The notes beneath the pieces are model-generated. The model saw only the letters and a program-made list of their open reading frames with translations, was not told the origin of the DNA and did not search any database. The translations under genes were made by a program, and so were the position numbers. From contig JAALGY010000033.1 in NCBI GenBank assembly GCA_032358165.1, forward strand, positions 3,286,001 to 3,350,000: a DNA stretch of 64,000 nucleotides, written 5' to 3'. This DNA is from Diplosphaera chodatii (lineage: Eukaryota; Chlorophyta; Trebouxiophyceae; Prasiolales; Stichococcaceae). This document shows, in pieces, positions 33,401-48,400 of this stretch. Numbering within the stretch: position 1 is the first letter of the stretch; every line of letters begins with the position of its first letter.

Positions 33401-36400
33401 ACCCACGTGCGGCGATCTGGCCGATGGGCGCGATGAGGAACAGCAGCAGGAACAGCTCCAGGCGGGGGAACTCCAGGATGGCGGGCAGGTGCTTGCCCCG
33501 CAGCCGGAAGTACAGCACCAGCGCCGCGTGCAGCCCCAGCAGCACCGCCATTGCGATCAGCACCCAGAACGCGATGCGCCCAGCCCTGCAGCCATCACAC
33601 GCCACGTGACTCCGGTAGTTGGGCATACGGATACAGTAAGTGCAGATGACACCGCTGCGCAGTCACTGTGAGTGACCCCTGATCCGCAACACAGACTATC
33701 CTGTGAATGCAGATGACTGCAGTCAGAGCACTTGAGCAGTCGCTTACAAGGAGTGCTCAGAGGATTGGGAGGTGCAGGCAGGTAACAGGTGCAATCAGGA
33801 CATAGCACGCATTGGAGCTTGCAAGATGAGTCATGCCACGCACTTGGCCAGGAAGGTGCTGAGCGGCGTGTCGCCAAACACGCTGATCAGGTCGTTCGCG
33901 GCATTCAGACTGGCGGCGCCCACATCCTCTGCAGATGCAGGCAGCAACAGGCGTTCAGTGCACCAGGAGTGTGACCACATGCACGCCACATTGCCGGGCA
34001 GGCAAGGACACCGCACGAGGAGTGCCACGAGAATGGGGTGCTGCTGATCGCCATCGGGAGCATAGATGTTACGACTGTATCAGCAGAAAGGAGCATGAAT
34101 GCTGAGGTTGTGGGAGGCATACGTGCGGCCGTCGACGAGGCCGGCGCGTTCTCGTTGCCCGCCGGCCCCTCGCTGGTGTTTTTGCTGTTGACCACGACGA
34201 GCTGGCCGCTGGTGCCATTGACGGCGGACAGCACCAGGTATGCCTGGTGCGGGCCGGTGGGCACCGCGGCGCTGAGGCCCAGGCTGCCCACCGTGATCTG
34301 CGGCATCGCAAGCAGTGTGTCAGCGATGCGATGCTGGACAGCAGCATCCGTCCTGCTCCCTGTGAGACTAAAAGATCCCACATGGGGCACGTCAGCGTTG
34401 TGGAGAGCGCACACATGCTGTAGAGGAGAGGCCACGGCTGCGGGGACATCTCTGCAGTACAGCGTACCTGTGTGCCAGGGTTGCCAGACGATCGCGGCGG
34501 CGGCGGTGGAGCTGCCACTGTTGCATTGGCTGCAAATGTGACGCCTGTCAAGCTCGCGCGGTCAAGGTGGTGCTGGGGCGCCGCTGTTGGCTCCAACAGA
34601 AGCCCTGCAGCGCCGGCTGCACGGTCAAGGTGGCGCCGGACTGGCGGCTTGGCCGGCGGCTCGCTGTGCAGTGTGCCCGACGACCGTGTGGCGGCCGCCA
34701 GGTGCTGCCGGGCAGGGTGGGCGCTGCTGCCATTGTCCATCAGCTGCAGGCAAGAAGCAGACATAGCAGGAGGTCGCTGGCACACTGACAACGTTACCCA
34801 CTGGCTTCGGCCAGGCAGTCAAGCGGACCAACAGCAAGTGCTTGCTCGGCAGGTGTGCTCACCAGCGACCGCGCTGCGCCAGATCCTGGCAGCTGCTCCA
34901 CAGCAACATGGCCGCCCAGCAGATCGCCAGCTGCAGCAGAGCTGTCATCGACAGAAGATGTGGTTGTTGCAGAAACGCTGGCGTCCTGCAGCTTGCGCCG
35001 TCCACTGCTGTTCAGGCCACAGTACCAATTGGGCTGTGTGAAGCTTGAATTGGCCCACGGCAGCGGGAGGCCATTGGATCCCTGCAGCCCAGCGTGTTAA
35101 CAAATTGGTGTTGCAGCAGCCCTGTCAGCGATTCTCATTGCGCACTGCTTCCTTGCCTGAATTGAGCGGAATACGGCAAGCAGGGCCCAAGCTGGCAGCA
35201 CAAGGACAAGGATCTGGCAGGCTGCAGGGGGAGTGCTGCATTTGGAGAGATAATAGCATACCAGCCACCCCAATGGAATGGGCACGAATGATGAGTCAGA
35301 GTCGCCGGGTCCAGACTTGATCTGCACATCAGCAACACCATGATCAGATGCAGCTTTTGGTTTCTTGTCGTCATTGATGACTGAAGCAGCACAATCTCAC
35401 TACAGGAATCCAACGAAGCTGTGCATGCCTTGAGGTCGAAGGCGGCGTTGGCTGGGTCACCAGCTCCCCAGTAGATCTCCACGGTGATGTTGTGCGTCGC
35501 GTTGCTGGCAAGTGGAGTCGAGGCTTGTGGCCCAGTCATGACAGGACCATACGTCCCGGCGTCTGCAGGGGCAGTTGCGTCGCACGTCATCGTCAATGAA
35601 ATTGCTTTTGATACTTCTTGCATGTTTTCTCGTGTCATTTAACATGCTATTGCAGCAGGCCCGATGGCCTCAGCATGTGGTCTGCCAGTGACACTGCTCT
35701 GTGGGCAACATCATGATGATGCCGCATCAGGAGGCAGCCCAAGGCGTGCACCTGGCACATTGATGACCTCCCGGGTTGTTCCTCCTGCCGGCTGGATGGT
35801 CAGACGGTAGCCATAATTCGTGTTGGAATCAGGGTGACTATTGCCCAGCTGGAACACCCATGGGCAGTTGTTCCATGGGGGTGATGTCTCGCGGCCCGCA
35901 AAATTGACGGGGAATGGTATCACTGGCAGCCAAAATTGCCTGCAGCACACAGCGCATTGCATGCAAATGGTGGAAGCCTAGCGGCACATCAAGCCATCGG
36001 GTCACTGCAGGCACTTGCTGCATGGAAGGTGATGATTGCAGGCAGGCCTACCCGGTGAACTTGGCATGAAACAGCCTCTGCAGGCCCATGTTGATGCTGG
36101 TTGAGGAGCAGGAGCCACTGGCCCCGAGATTGGACAGCGCCGGGACGTTCTGCATCACGCGCGTGGCAGCAGGTGGCAAAGCCAGCAGGTTGCTCCAGAC
36201 GTCCAAAGATGAGGTGGCGACAGATGGCGTAGGCGGGCCGGGCAACAACCTCATCACGGGCAGGCTTGATGTGTTGACGGGCGCCTGCAGGGCAGTGCAT
36301 CATTGCTTGATGGCTGCGAGCTCCATCAGCACATGCACCACGCACCCATGCAACAGTCAGCTGTTGATGTCAAGTATCCAAGCTTGGCCAAGACGCCAGC

Positions 36401-39400
36401 TTGTATGTGACTGTGCAACATGTGGCACGCACGACTGCAAAACAACCTGCACGAGCCCGAGCAGGAGAGCCCACCGTGTAGTGGTGCCAGTCCATGAGCG
36501 TTTCGATGAGGCCGTGTTGCGGTGCACTGGCATCGAAGTTGGCCGCCTGGCACGGCGTTATCGACTGACATCCATTGTTCTCGTCGAAATCAAGCTGCTG
36601 TCGACAGGAGGTGCCTGTAGCCGGGTTGATCTCAAAAGAGCAGTCGCACTGCAGACACATTGAGCTCGTGGCGTTGCACCTGCGCAGCATGCGACCTTGC
36701 AATGTTGGAAGTGTTGTTGGCATGCACCTGGTCATGCATAGCATGCATGTCGAGCAACTGCAACCAGACGTGCCCAACTAGTGTGATGTACAAATGCTGG
36801 CCACACTCACACTCTGCAATTCGTGTCGTACGCTTCACTTGTTGCGTTGACGACCTGTATGGATGGTACTGAGAATTGGGGAACATGCTCACACCTCGAA
36901 ATTTGCATGAAACTTGTGGTCGGATCAAGATTCGTACATGGTTTGGGCAATGCAACATTGACAGCCCTTCCACAGCATCGCTTCCACATGTATTGTATTC
37001 ACCTTTCCACAGACTGGCAGTGGCGGCGGCGGAGGCGAGACCGGTGGCGGACTTGGCGGTGGCACTGGTGAGGGTGGCGGCGGTGACGGCGGCGGTGACG
37101 GCGGGTACGGTGACGGCGGCGGCGGTGAGGGTGACTTCAGCGGTGGTGGAGGTGACGGCGGGTCAGCCGGCGGCGGCAGTGACGGCGGCGGGGGTGACGG
37201 CGGGTCAGCCGGCGGCGGAGGTGATGGCGGGTCAGGCGGCGGCGATGGTGGCGGCGACTTCAGTGGTGGCGGAGGCGACGGCGGGTCAGGCGGGGGCGAT
37301 GGTGGCGGCGACTTCAGCGGCGGCGGAGGCGACGGCGGGTCAGGCGGCGGCGATGGTGGCGGTGACGTCAGCGGCGGCGGGGGTGACGGCAGATCAGGCG
37401 GCGGCGACGGTGGCGGTGATTGCAATGTCGGCGGCGGTGACGGTGACTTGGGCACTGGTGAAGACGGCGGGGGAGGTGGTGGCTGTGGCGAAGGTGTCGA
37501 CTGTTCATCTAGCAGAGCAGGCGAAGGCGTCGGCTCCTCATCCAGTGGGGGAGGCGAAGGCGTCGGCTCTTCATCCAGCGGCCCAGGCGAAGAAGATGGC
37601 GGGGGAGGTGGGGATTCTGGCGGTGGTGATGTTGGTTCGCATCCGCAGCAGAAGGAGGTGATCGGTGGGGCGGTAGGAAAGGTGCTGGGAAGCGGGGCAT
37701 TGTTTCCCTGCAAAGTATCAACACGCACCATGCCGAACAGTGGTTTTGTGTTGCCGTGCAGATGGCAACCGCATAGAGGGGTTCGGGGCGCACCAGGAAC
37801 TGGCGTGGGATGGCCACGTAGTCGGGGTCGCTGCTTCCTGATTTGAACTGCATTTGGACATCACGCCGTGTACATTAAAGTGACACTGTAGGGCGGCAGA
37901 CGAATCGTTGACGAATTCGTGCAAGACTAGAGGTCGCTAGATAAGAAGAAGGCAGATGCAGGCCCTTACCTTCAGGTCGAGGGTCACGGCGGGCCGGTAC
38001 ACGCCAGAGAAGTATTCGAGCTGGATGTCGTGAGTCTGCCCTGAGGTCATGTCTATGGAGCCCTCGCCGACTGCCGTGCCGTCTGCGAAGAGAGACGTAC
38101 CAACGTACCACACCGCTAGATGTTAGCACCGCCGCTCATGGTTGCTGGCAGCACTGTCAAGTAGCTTTTGCAGGTTTGCAGGCACGTGCAGCACATGCCA
38201 TGTCTACTGCTCACCTGTCGAATCCACTATGACATTGCCATCGATTTTGAGGCGGTAACCGAAGTTGCTGCCGGTGTCATTGTTGCTCTGGACTTGGAAG
38301 TGCCAGTCGCAGGAAGCGAGATCGTTGACGCTGGGCACCCACAGCTCCCTGCATGCACGTGGACGTAAAACAAGCTCACCAGCTGGCATATACCAGTGAT
38401 CACCACCCGACCTGGACCAGTGCTTGTCAGATCTGCAAAGCGCCTGTCAGCCAAGCTCAGCAGCAACAGCATGAGCCCCACAACACGCACCCAGTGAACT
38501 TGCTGTAAAACGTCTGGTTCAGGTTCATGTTGATGTACATCTGTCCTGCAAAGGTGGCTTGCTGCGAGTCGCACGGGGCGTCCCCCAGGTAGGCGACAAG
38601 GTCGTGCATCTGGGGCGACAGGCGCATGCCGACTGGGACAATGGGTGTCAGGCCCTCCAGCGCCTGCCAGGGGTTCAGGCCAGGGTTGGGGCCAGGCACC
38701 AGGTGGTCGATGGCCTGTGGGCCCGAGGGCCCGACGGTGACAGGTGCCTGCGTTCCCAATGTGCATGATGTTACTGTGAAGCGCATTGGATAAACCTGTG
38801 CCGCATGCGATCACAGAACAATGATGCCCAACGTGTCTTGAACTCAGTCGAGAACTTCTCTGAGTGACTTGCACAATGCTCACAAACATAGGCATCTCCA
38901 AAAGTGTAGCAGGCACGGTGTGATCACATAACCCACCGAGTAGTGTGACCAGTCGTAGACTGTTTCGAGCAGCCCGTAGAAACTGTCCTCCGGTGAGCTG
39001 ACCTGATTGTCGCACAGCTCGCGGCAGGCATGTTCTGGGCTGTCCGATGCGATGCATGTGGTAAGTGTTTCTGGGTTGATGGTATAGCCACAGTCGCACT
39101 GGGCACATGCCGGTGTGTCATCCGTGGACTGCGGCTCGAAGCACCTGCAATCGGATCATGCACCGCCAGTGAAATGTTAGCCTGCAGCGATAGTGCAAGG
39201 CAGTCCAGCTATGGCCAGCAGGCCAACGAGCGACCTTATGTCATGTTGATGACGCGCCATTCACACAGCATTTGGTCAGTGGCTGCCACCACACCTTCTG
39301 CACGCTGAGTTGTAGATGGCACTGGCATTGGACACCGGATATTCGGCCAGTGGCGGGTAGGGAGGGCATTCGCCAGAATCGCACACAGCTGGGTCCGGCT

Positions 39401-42400
39401 GCGCAGCAGTTGCTACAGTGGTGATGTGGCTTTAAACATCATACGATGGTAACACATAGGTGCACACTGTCTCACGGAGACAGATGCATTATGCTATGAC
39501 CCTCAGAGCAACAGGTCTGCCGAGTCGTTTCACAAAATCTGGCGGTTTGCACGAGCAGCTTACCTGGCCGCATGTGCCCTGCGGTGTGCTCACAGGAGCA
39601 GGGCTGGATGGACAGGACTGGCCGCAGCAGAATGTGCTTGGTGTCGTCTGGGGATCCGCAAAGCCCATTGCGTCATTCACCTAGCAGTCACACGGGATCA
39701 GTCTTGATGTTCATGCATCACATGGTCATAGCATGCTGGCCAGTAACTGGCTGGTACTGCAGAAAAGCGTACAGCACTTTGGCCTGTGTACAACAGGCAT
39801 TACAGTCTGCATACCAGCCAGCCTTCCGGGATGCGCTGCCACCCAGCCTGTACATCGTCAATCTCTGAGCCATCTGACACCATCTGCAGCGAAATAACAT
39901 GTCTCAGCATCCAAGACAAGCATCGCAGTGTGTGATATACAACCGTGACACACATGCAGACCACTGCAAGCATCCTGCAGGGACCCTGGCCATTGATCAC
40001 TATGCTGATGCAATTGTGCAGGGGCATGGTCGACAACGGCACACACCCTGACGTCCAGGTAGACGCGGTTGGCTCCTCCGGCATAGTAATCCAGCACAAA
40101 GTCGTGCAGCGTGCCGCTGGATAGATCGAGGGTGCCAGCGGCAAATGTCCATGCAAAGGGGTTGGTAAGGTCCAGATCTGCGATGCAAGACACACCCATG
40201 AGCAAAGGGGTTTGATGACACGGGCGCTTTGCGGCGTGTAGTACAGTAGACTGGTGGACGTTCCCCTGCCAGTCAGATGCAGTGTCTGGACCAGCAGCCT
40301 AATGACTGCCCTGCCTGCGCCCACACCTTGGTAGTTGAAGAGCACGGTGTTGTTGACACGCAGCCGGAGGCCAACGTTGCCAGCAGGGATTGAGGGCCCC
40401 AAATCCCCAGTTGGCAGCACACTCACATTGAAGGACCAATTGCAAGTCGTGTCACTCACAATCTCAGGCAGCCACAGCTTCCTGCAGGCAGCATGTCCGC
40501 TGTGAGTGTGACGTATGCCAATGCTGTAAGCGCTTCATAGCACCCGTGTATGTGCTCACACTTGCAAGGCGCAAGGCCAGAAAGCAGAGGCAGTGCTCAC
40601 CCTTGGAAGGTGGCCTTGAACTTCTGCTGCAGGCCCATGCTGAAGGTTCTGAAGTCTGGACTGCACTCCTCCGGCTGATCTGCCACCAAATCGTCCAGCC
40701 CCGGAGCAAGCCGCACCGCGGTGGGCACAACAACACTGCCGGCGCTGTTCAGCGCTTGCAAGTCATCGAAGCGCTGCCACACATCATCGCTGGTGATCTG
40801 TTTGGGTCTAAAGTGCTCTGAGCCATTCGAGCCAAGGGACACGATCTCGAGCTCCTGCACCACATTTGGAAATGCTGCTTGGCACGCCATCCTGTGGCCA
40901 GGTGGTTTCATCATGCATGGCGACTGGCTGGCAGCTGGAACAGAGTAAGCCCAGGGACCTGATGCATATGAGCTCACCGTGTAATGGCTCCAATCCATGA
41001 CAGTCTCCAGCAGTCCAGTCGTGTTGACCAGATCCTCGGGAGGTGCATCAGGGCACAGGCTTGGGCAGCTTGACTCTATTGGCGAGCAGCTGTTTCCAGA
41101 TCTAGCATAGCCGCAATCACACCGAGCACAACCCGCAAAATTCTCGTAGCACCTGCGTGAATGCAGGTCAGCATTTGCATTGCAGCACAAGTGGGTCGAA
41201 CATGGCTGCGCACTGGCAGACAGCAGGACGCTGGCGTACTCTCGGCAGACGGTGTTGTATATGGGGCCCGGCAGCGGAGGGTCCTCCGGATCGCAGGTTG
41301 GCTGACTGCACAGGTTGGGGGGCGGCTGCACAAACGAAACATTCGCAGGGTTGTGGCGTGGGGTGGCTCCAACGACACGCAAGCCGTTTTTGACGACTGT
41401 TGCAAGCCTTGCCACAGGGGCGTATGCTCAGCAACAACAGTGATGATGACTTCAGCGAAGTTGCATGCCGTTCTTATGTGAGCAGTGCTTATGGTCCCAC
41501 CTGGCCACATGTGGTTGGCGGCGGCGGCGGCGGCGGCGGCGGTGGAGGAGCAGGCGGCTTTGTCAAGCAGCCGGCATCACCGGGCGCACTGCAGCACGTC
41601 TGTGCCAGGTTGCTCGTGCTTGTGACGTTGACCGTGTTGGTCGCGGTTCCACCGAAGTACTCCCAGGGGATGCTGGTGAATGCCAGGGCTTCATCACCGT
41701 AGGTGCCACTCTGTGACGCCCACTGCAGCTGCAACGACGCTTCCTGCGGCGCACATGTTGGAGGATATGCCTACACTTCTGCAACCACGCTAATCATCTT
41801 GCAGGTCTGCCAACAGCGTGTGACGGGTCACGGCATGCAACAAGCTGATGATGGCAGCGCAGGGCGCAAGGTTGGCACAGTGGCGAGCATTCGTGTGCAA
41901 CAGTCAGCGCACCGTGTTATCATCGGGAGCAAGGTCGGTGCTGCCGATATAGAACTCCAGCTTGAAGTTCATCCAGCCTACTGTTGAATTGTTGACAATA
42001 ATGGTGGTGACAGGGTTGTTAAAGTTGGCGGCACGCGTAGTCGTGCCAGGCAGATCTGCATACGTCAATGGCATAGTGTCAGCTGGCATATACATGTACG
42101 AGTCTTGAGGTGCAGGCGAAGTGCGCACATAGTGTCAAAGCAAGCAGCGTGCTCAGAAGCAGAGCACAACATCAGAAGCAAGGGCACGGTCACGCAGGTT
42201 GACCAGTGTGCAGCGGGCTTACAGGTGAAGGACGGCAGGTTGCCGATGGTGATGCGATACCCCATGTCGTACGGTACAGCAGCCGAGCCACCATCACGTG
42301 GGAACGGCACAACTTGCAGCGCCCAATTGCAGGCGAAGGGGAAGTAAAGCTTCCTGCAGCAAAGCCTTCAGTCGTCGTAAAGCCAGAGCTGGGCTGGTAC

Positions 42401-45400
42401 CTTATGCAGTGCCATGGCGCTGTGTGCTCTGTAAGAGGTACCATCACACAGCCTGCAACTGCAGACACATGCGCACCCGTAGATTTTGGTGTAGAAGTAC
42501 TGCGTGTAGCCCAGACCCAGGTCGCCTGCTGCGCACCCCCGGTTTGCGCGCATGCCTCCGCTCTGAACGAGAGGTCCGGCTCTCAGAGATGAGACCATGC
42601 GCTTCAGAGGCAACTAGGCTTGGGTGCAGGATGCAGTATCTCCTGCAATAGTGTGCTCAAGCAGTACAGGTGGACTCACCAGTTCTGAGCCATTCAAAAA
42701 GGTACTCTGAATGGGGGTGCCCAGACTGACGTCGAAAGCGTCAAAGTCCGGTGGACCAAGCGCAGGCTTGTTGTAGTTGGACGTCCGATTGTCACTCGCA
42801 AAAGCGGAATACAGCCGCCAGCTTTTTGACTGCGCACGGTTTGTATGAGTCGTCAGCAACGGCTGACGACGTCACAATGAATGATGCAGATGCAGGCACT
42901 GAGAGTGTTGTGGGCTCTCGTGATGCACCACAGTGCAGGAGCAACATCGGAGCATGGCGCATGCTGGCTTCACGTCAGATGACAGGAATGCACGCTGCGT
43001 TATCACAGTGACTTACTGTCTGGATCAGGCGGGTCGGAGGTGGGAAGCCAGTGTAGAAGATGTTTGCATTGCAGTTTGGGAACGCCTGGCATGCTGGCGA
43101 CGGAGCGCTGGGGTTCGGATTGAGTGCGCACTGCGTGCTGTCGCCGGCAGAGGACAGGCTCCAACCGCAGGCGCAGCCAGTGCACCTGCGCAGCAGCCAA
43201 CACAGACACATGGTGGCAGTAGGGGCAGGGGCAGCGCACATCGGCTTCTCGCTCTCGCTCTTCGCTGTTATCTGGATGTGCACATCGACAGTTCACACAT
43301 GCAGCCACCACCCCTGATCATCTCAATCATGGACAGGTGGTGGAAATACAGATGGCAGCACATATCCCTGCTCACGAGGCTGCATTGCAGCATGTTCATG
43401 CCATCGATCCTACCTGCCGACCACATCCCCAACTGCGCTAAAGTCGCAGCTGGCCTCGCCGGAATGCTGTTCAGAGGAAGAGTTGAATGCTGCCAGAGCT
43501 GTCGCCACGGCTGTGTCGCCATAGCAAGCCTGCTTGAGCGCGGCGACAGCTGGAGGAGCACGAGGAATACCAAGGTACCCTGCAATCGATGCAAGCAGCT
43601 GAGCATGGCGAAGCACCCTGCCTGCTGCTGTACTACCCACGTGCTTCTCGCAGAACCTGACAAGCACGAAATGTGCATCGCAGTCAAGCAAGCTACAAGC
43701 AGGCAAGCAGGTCATATGACCTCTGGCGCACCATCGGGTGTGAACGGATTGGCGCAGCGATACCCGCCGTACACATTGATGGCACCAGATTGCAGATTCC
43801 CGCATCTGCACGCGCTGCAGATGCTTTCCGCTATATACGTGAAGTTTTCTTCTGTGGTGGAGTTTTGCGCGGGCCCGCACCGAGCGCACAGTCCGCCCTG
43901 CCTCTGTGATGACAGCATACAGACAGGTCACAACACAGCATGTATGGCAATACACGGTGGTCGACATTGTCTGCCCACAGTGCGAGTTGACTTGCGATGC
44001 TGCGAAGGCAGTTTGCACACAGCACGTATAACCCTAATCTGATGCAGATGTGACGCACCGCTTCCTGGCCACAGCCTGCGGTGTCAGGGCAGTAGCTTGC
44101 ACTCGGTTGCTTGTCGGTGCACAACCCAGTGGCGACATCCGGAAAGTAGCCGCAGTCGCAGGAGTTGCACCGAGTTCCACTCTCGTCACAGCTGGTGCAG
44201 TGGTAGACGCCCTGCAAATGCAGCACCCAAGGTTGCATGCTTGCAGCATACTCCACCAGCTCACACAGACGCGGGCTGACCTAAGGGCTTCAGTCTCTAC
44301 TGCCATACCTCGTTGCAATTGGAGAGTGGATCCCTGAACAGCGCGGGTGGCCGGATGAGCTTGAAGCCTTTCGAGGCAGCACTGCCGGCACCCAAGGCAA
44401 TAGGTGTGCCTGGGGGAAATGTGATCGTGAGTGTGTCACCCCGCCCATCTCCTGTGCCCCCTGCAGGTTCACATATAAAAGCTTCACAGCAGAGCAGCAC
44501 AGACAAGCAGCACTTATTGCAACTCTGCCTGTTGAGTATCTGCAGCTGCCGCAGCATGCTGCTGTTCTATATGCACATGCTCACGCAATGTGGCCACATA
44601 TGCATCAGTTGCATAGGACCTCAAGGTGCAGGAGGGCTTTGCGCACCTGCAATACCGTTCAGGAGGAAGCGGAACGCCCCAGCAATGGGCAGGTCACTGT
44701 TGTCCGCTGGGCTTGGCACAAGGTAGCCAGAGAACTGGAAGCGGCCGGCGGCATAGCCGGCTGCCACATTCACGGGCTGGGGCTGCAGGAACTCGACAAG
44801 CTGATCCGTGATTGCCATGCTGGCGTCCTCAGAACTGTTGACTGAGCGCACGCTGACCAAGTTGCGGATGCCAAGGATGTCCGGCAGGCCTTCATACGAG
44901 CCGAACGAGCTGCTGATGCTGAACGACGGCGACAGCATGACTCCAGGAGGTGCGGGCACTGTGAAGCCTGCCAATCGACGGCGGCGTGTGCTGCTGCCGG
45001 TGGGCGGCACGAATGTGTCCACATCCACGCCTTGGTCCGGGAAGGTGTTAGAGCCAGCAACGATGGCGGGTTCGGCAACATATCCGGTCTGTGGCGGAGG
45101 CGGGCTGGACGGCGGCGGCGGGCTGGGGGGGTCTGGCGGCGGTGAAGGTGACTGCAACCATACATGTATGATGTGAGAGTGATGTTCTTTCTGCAGGCAG
45201 ACGCTGCAAGCAGGCAGGCAGAAATGCACCACATGCACAGCCACTGCGATTGGTGCGTGCAAGGACTACACCTCGCAAGGAGTGCCGGCTGGGAACTCGG
45301 AGCAGACGAGCGCCGCTGATCCATCAGGGACCGCATGGTCGCAGCGGCAGGCGCTACAGGGCCCCTCGGTCCGTGTGCCATTCGGGCACTGCGTGCACAT

Positions 45401-48400
45401 CTCGTCATAGCCGGGTTGTTCGGGATCTGTCGGCTGGTAGCACTTGGTGGGTGCATACCCGTACACTGGTACATATCTGCACCCAGGCAACACAGCACCA
45501 TGGTCACCAGTCTGCTCACTGCTTGCCTGCAGCTGGGGGCAGTCCGAGCTTTGCACCACAAACCTGTACCACTGACAACATAGCCATCAGGCAGTGCAGA
45601 GTGCCCACCCGCAGTTGCAGTCCATGCAGGAATCCTCACTACAAAGCCTGCATCCGTCGGGCTTGGTGTCGAAAAGACACAGCCCCGCGACATCATCCCA
45701 GTCGTACTGGCAGCTGCAAGATGATGAGCAGCTAAGCGGGTTCTCGCAGAACCTGCAGTTGAATGCTCCCTGCAGGAGAGAAAATAGACTCCAGCAACAA
45801 CCAATGGGAAGCACCATGCTGTCCTCGCTGCTTCCATCGATGTTGTCAGCTGTCAGATGGCAGGGACACATGCAGCGCCAAAGCCTCTGGCATAACTCCA
45901 GCCAGGGTGTATACAGATGTCAGCATCACAGCGACTCACCGGTGCGCAATTGTTGTCTTGGGACCTATCAGCGGCTGTCGAGCCGGCAGGGTAGAATATC
46001 AGAGGTGCGGAAGCAGGTGTCGTCAGCTTGTACACAGAGACGCCAGTGGCGAATGTCACGTTGACATCCAAAGCGCCCACAGAATATGATGCACCTGATG
46101 TCAAGCACGAAACACCGATGAGTATCGTGCCTCCCTGGATTCCCATTCAGATGTCATGCATGCACGACTGGTGGCACCGTGCAAATGTATATGCCACAGG
46201 TGCACGGCCACACGCAGCATCATAACATGCAACTGTGCAGACGCATGGGCACTTGCAGGAGCCTGTACATGCAGCTGGAGGTTTGACGCACTTGCAGATA
46301 TGGTGGCCACCACACTGGCACTAGCTGGAGCGGCTGCAGTTCGACTGCCCGAGAAGAAGGAGTACAAGCTGCAGCGGAAGCTCAGCTCTAGGCCACCGTC
46401 AGTGAGTGGTTCCACGGACACCTGCCATAGATGTTACAGTCATGATTTAAACGTGAGATTCTCGGCTGATTGCCTGCTATTCCTCGTGATGCGACCTGCA
46501 GAGTTGTGTCCACAGAATCGGCACTGCAGGGCAACATGTGCAGTGACGCCCGCACCTCACTGAAGCCGTCAGCCACCAGACCGAGGATGGACAGGTTGGC
46601 GCTCACTGCGTTGGGATCCTCTCCGAGTCCCTTCAGCGTGAAGGTGTTCACCACCATCGTCTGCTGCACCGCCTTGAGACTACGGCCTGCTAGAAAGCAA
46701 ACTTCGAGAGTGCCTCAGGGTGACACAGCGATCACGGATGCATCGGCAAGGGGTCTAATGTACCGCCCAGGCAAACCATGCTGCCCTAGCATGGTGAAGC
46801 CTGCATGTTGGCACATGCGCCCTGCTTGACATAATCACCCAGCAGTGGTCTCACACCTGAGCTGCGTCCATTGACAACGTCCAAGCCGCCTGAAGAAAAC
46901 ACTACATGGTGTTGTACATTCAGCTGTGAACATGTTTGATGGAGCGGCACAAAGAGCAGAGACAGACTCAACCAGCTGTTCAACGGACTCACCTTCTGAC
47001 AAGCCACCAGTCAGCAACAGTCTGCGCCCTGTTTCAGCTGGCGCCACAGGGCCCTGATATTGCAGGTGCAGGGGTGATCAGCAGGGCGTTATACGTACAG
47101 TGCAGAATTGTGGGATGTTGTCAAGAGCAGTGCCACAGAGCAGGTCCTGCACAGAGGTGCAAACCAGTTTGTGCGATATCCATCTGCTGCCTTGCCTGTT
47201 GGACAGCAATGTCCATTCTCGGGTTGCCCTGGGCATCAGACTGCGCAGGGCTGATCAAGGTGATCGGAATGTTGCCGCCAACAATCTGTGCAGGCGGAGC
47301 CGGGGGTGGTGGCGGCAATGGTGGCGGACTGGGCGGTGGATGCGGCGGAGGGCTGGGCGGCGGACTTGGGGGTGGACTGGGCGGTGGGCTGGGCGGAGGG
47401 CTGGGCGGTGGCGGGCTGGGCGGCGGTGGATTGGGCGGCGGGTTGGGCGGTGGGCTGGGCGGCGGATTGGGAGGCGGCTGCGGCGGCGGCGGGCTTGGGG
47501 GCCGTGGCGGCGGTGAAGGTCCCTACAAATGATAGGTGTAGGACGTGAGCTCTTGGCGATGTGTTTGGCCACGCAGTCGCTGCAGGCATAGGGCATGGTT
47601 CACAGCGTGCACAGGAACAGCCCATGCTGCGCGAAGGGGCAATACCTGGCAAGGCGTGCCGCCTGGGAACACTGAGCAGACGAGCGCCGCTGATCCATCA
47701 GGGACCGCGTGGCTGCAGCGGCACGCGCTGCAGGGGCCCTGGGTTTGTGCGCCATTCGGGCATGCCGTGCACATCTGCTCGTACCCAGGGTATGAGGGAT
47801 CTGTCGGCTGGTAGCACTTGTTGGGTGCAATGGCTTCCACCGGCACATATCTGTGCACACGCAACATAGCACCATGGTCAGCAGATTGCACTGTGCTTGC
47901 AAACAGCTGTGAACTTTCACTCATGAGCTTGTTTGTCTGACAACACAGACACCGGGCGGTGCAGAGTGCATACCCGCAGTTGCAGTCGACACAGGCATCA
48001 TTGGTGCAACTCCTGCACGCTGTGGGCTTGGTGTCCAGAAGACACTGTTCTGTGTCAGGATCCCAGTCGTACTGGCAGCTGCAGGAGGACTGGGTGCAGA
48101 TGAACGGGTTGGTCTCACTGCACAACCTGCAGTTGAACACCCCCTGCAGGACAAAACTCCAGCCGTGAGCAACACCTATAGCAATGACACTCTATCCTCA
48201 CATGACACGACCATTGGCTCTCACGTCTGCCACCTGACAGGGACAGTTGCAGCGGGAATGGCCCGTAGTATAGCACTGGCACTGGTGCATCCAGATGTCG
48301 GACATACAGCCACTCACTGGTGCACAGCTCGGCACATTAGACGTATCAGCGACCGTCGAGCCAGCGGGATAGAATTTCAGGGGTGCGGTTGCTGTCGTCA

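Noticed and set aside
37015..37620. Possible separate hydroxyproline-rich wall protein gene
   Set aside because: The rod is flanked in frame by PA14-like unit 3 and the Cys-rich exon of unit 4, with no signal peptide or stop of its own.
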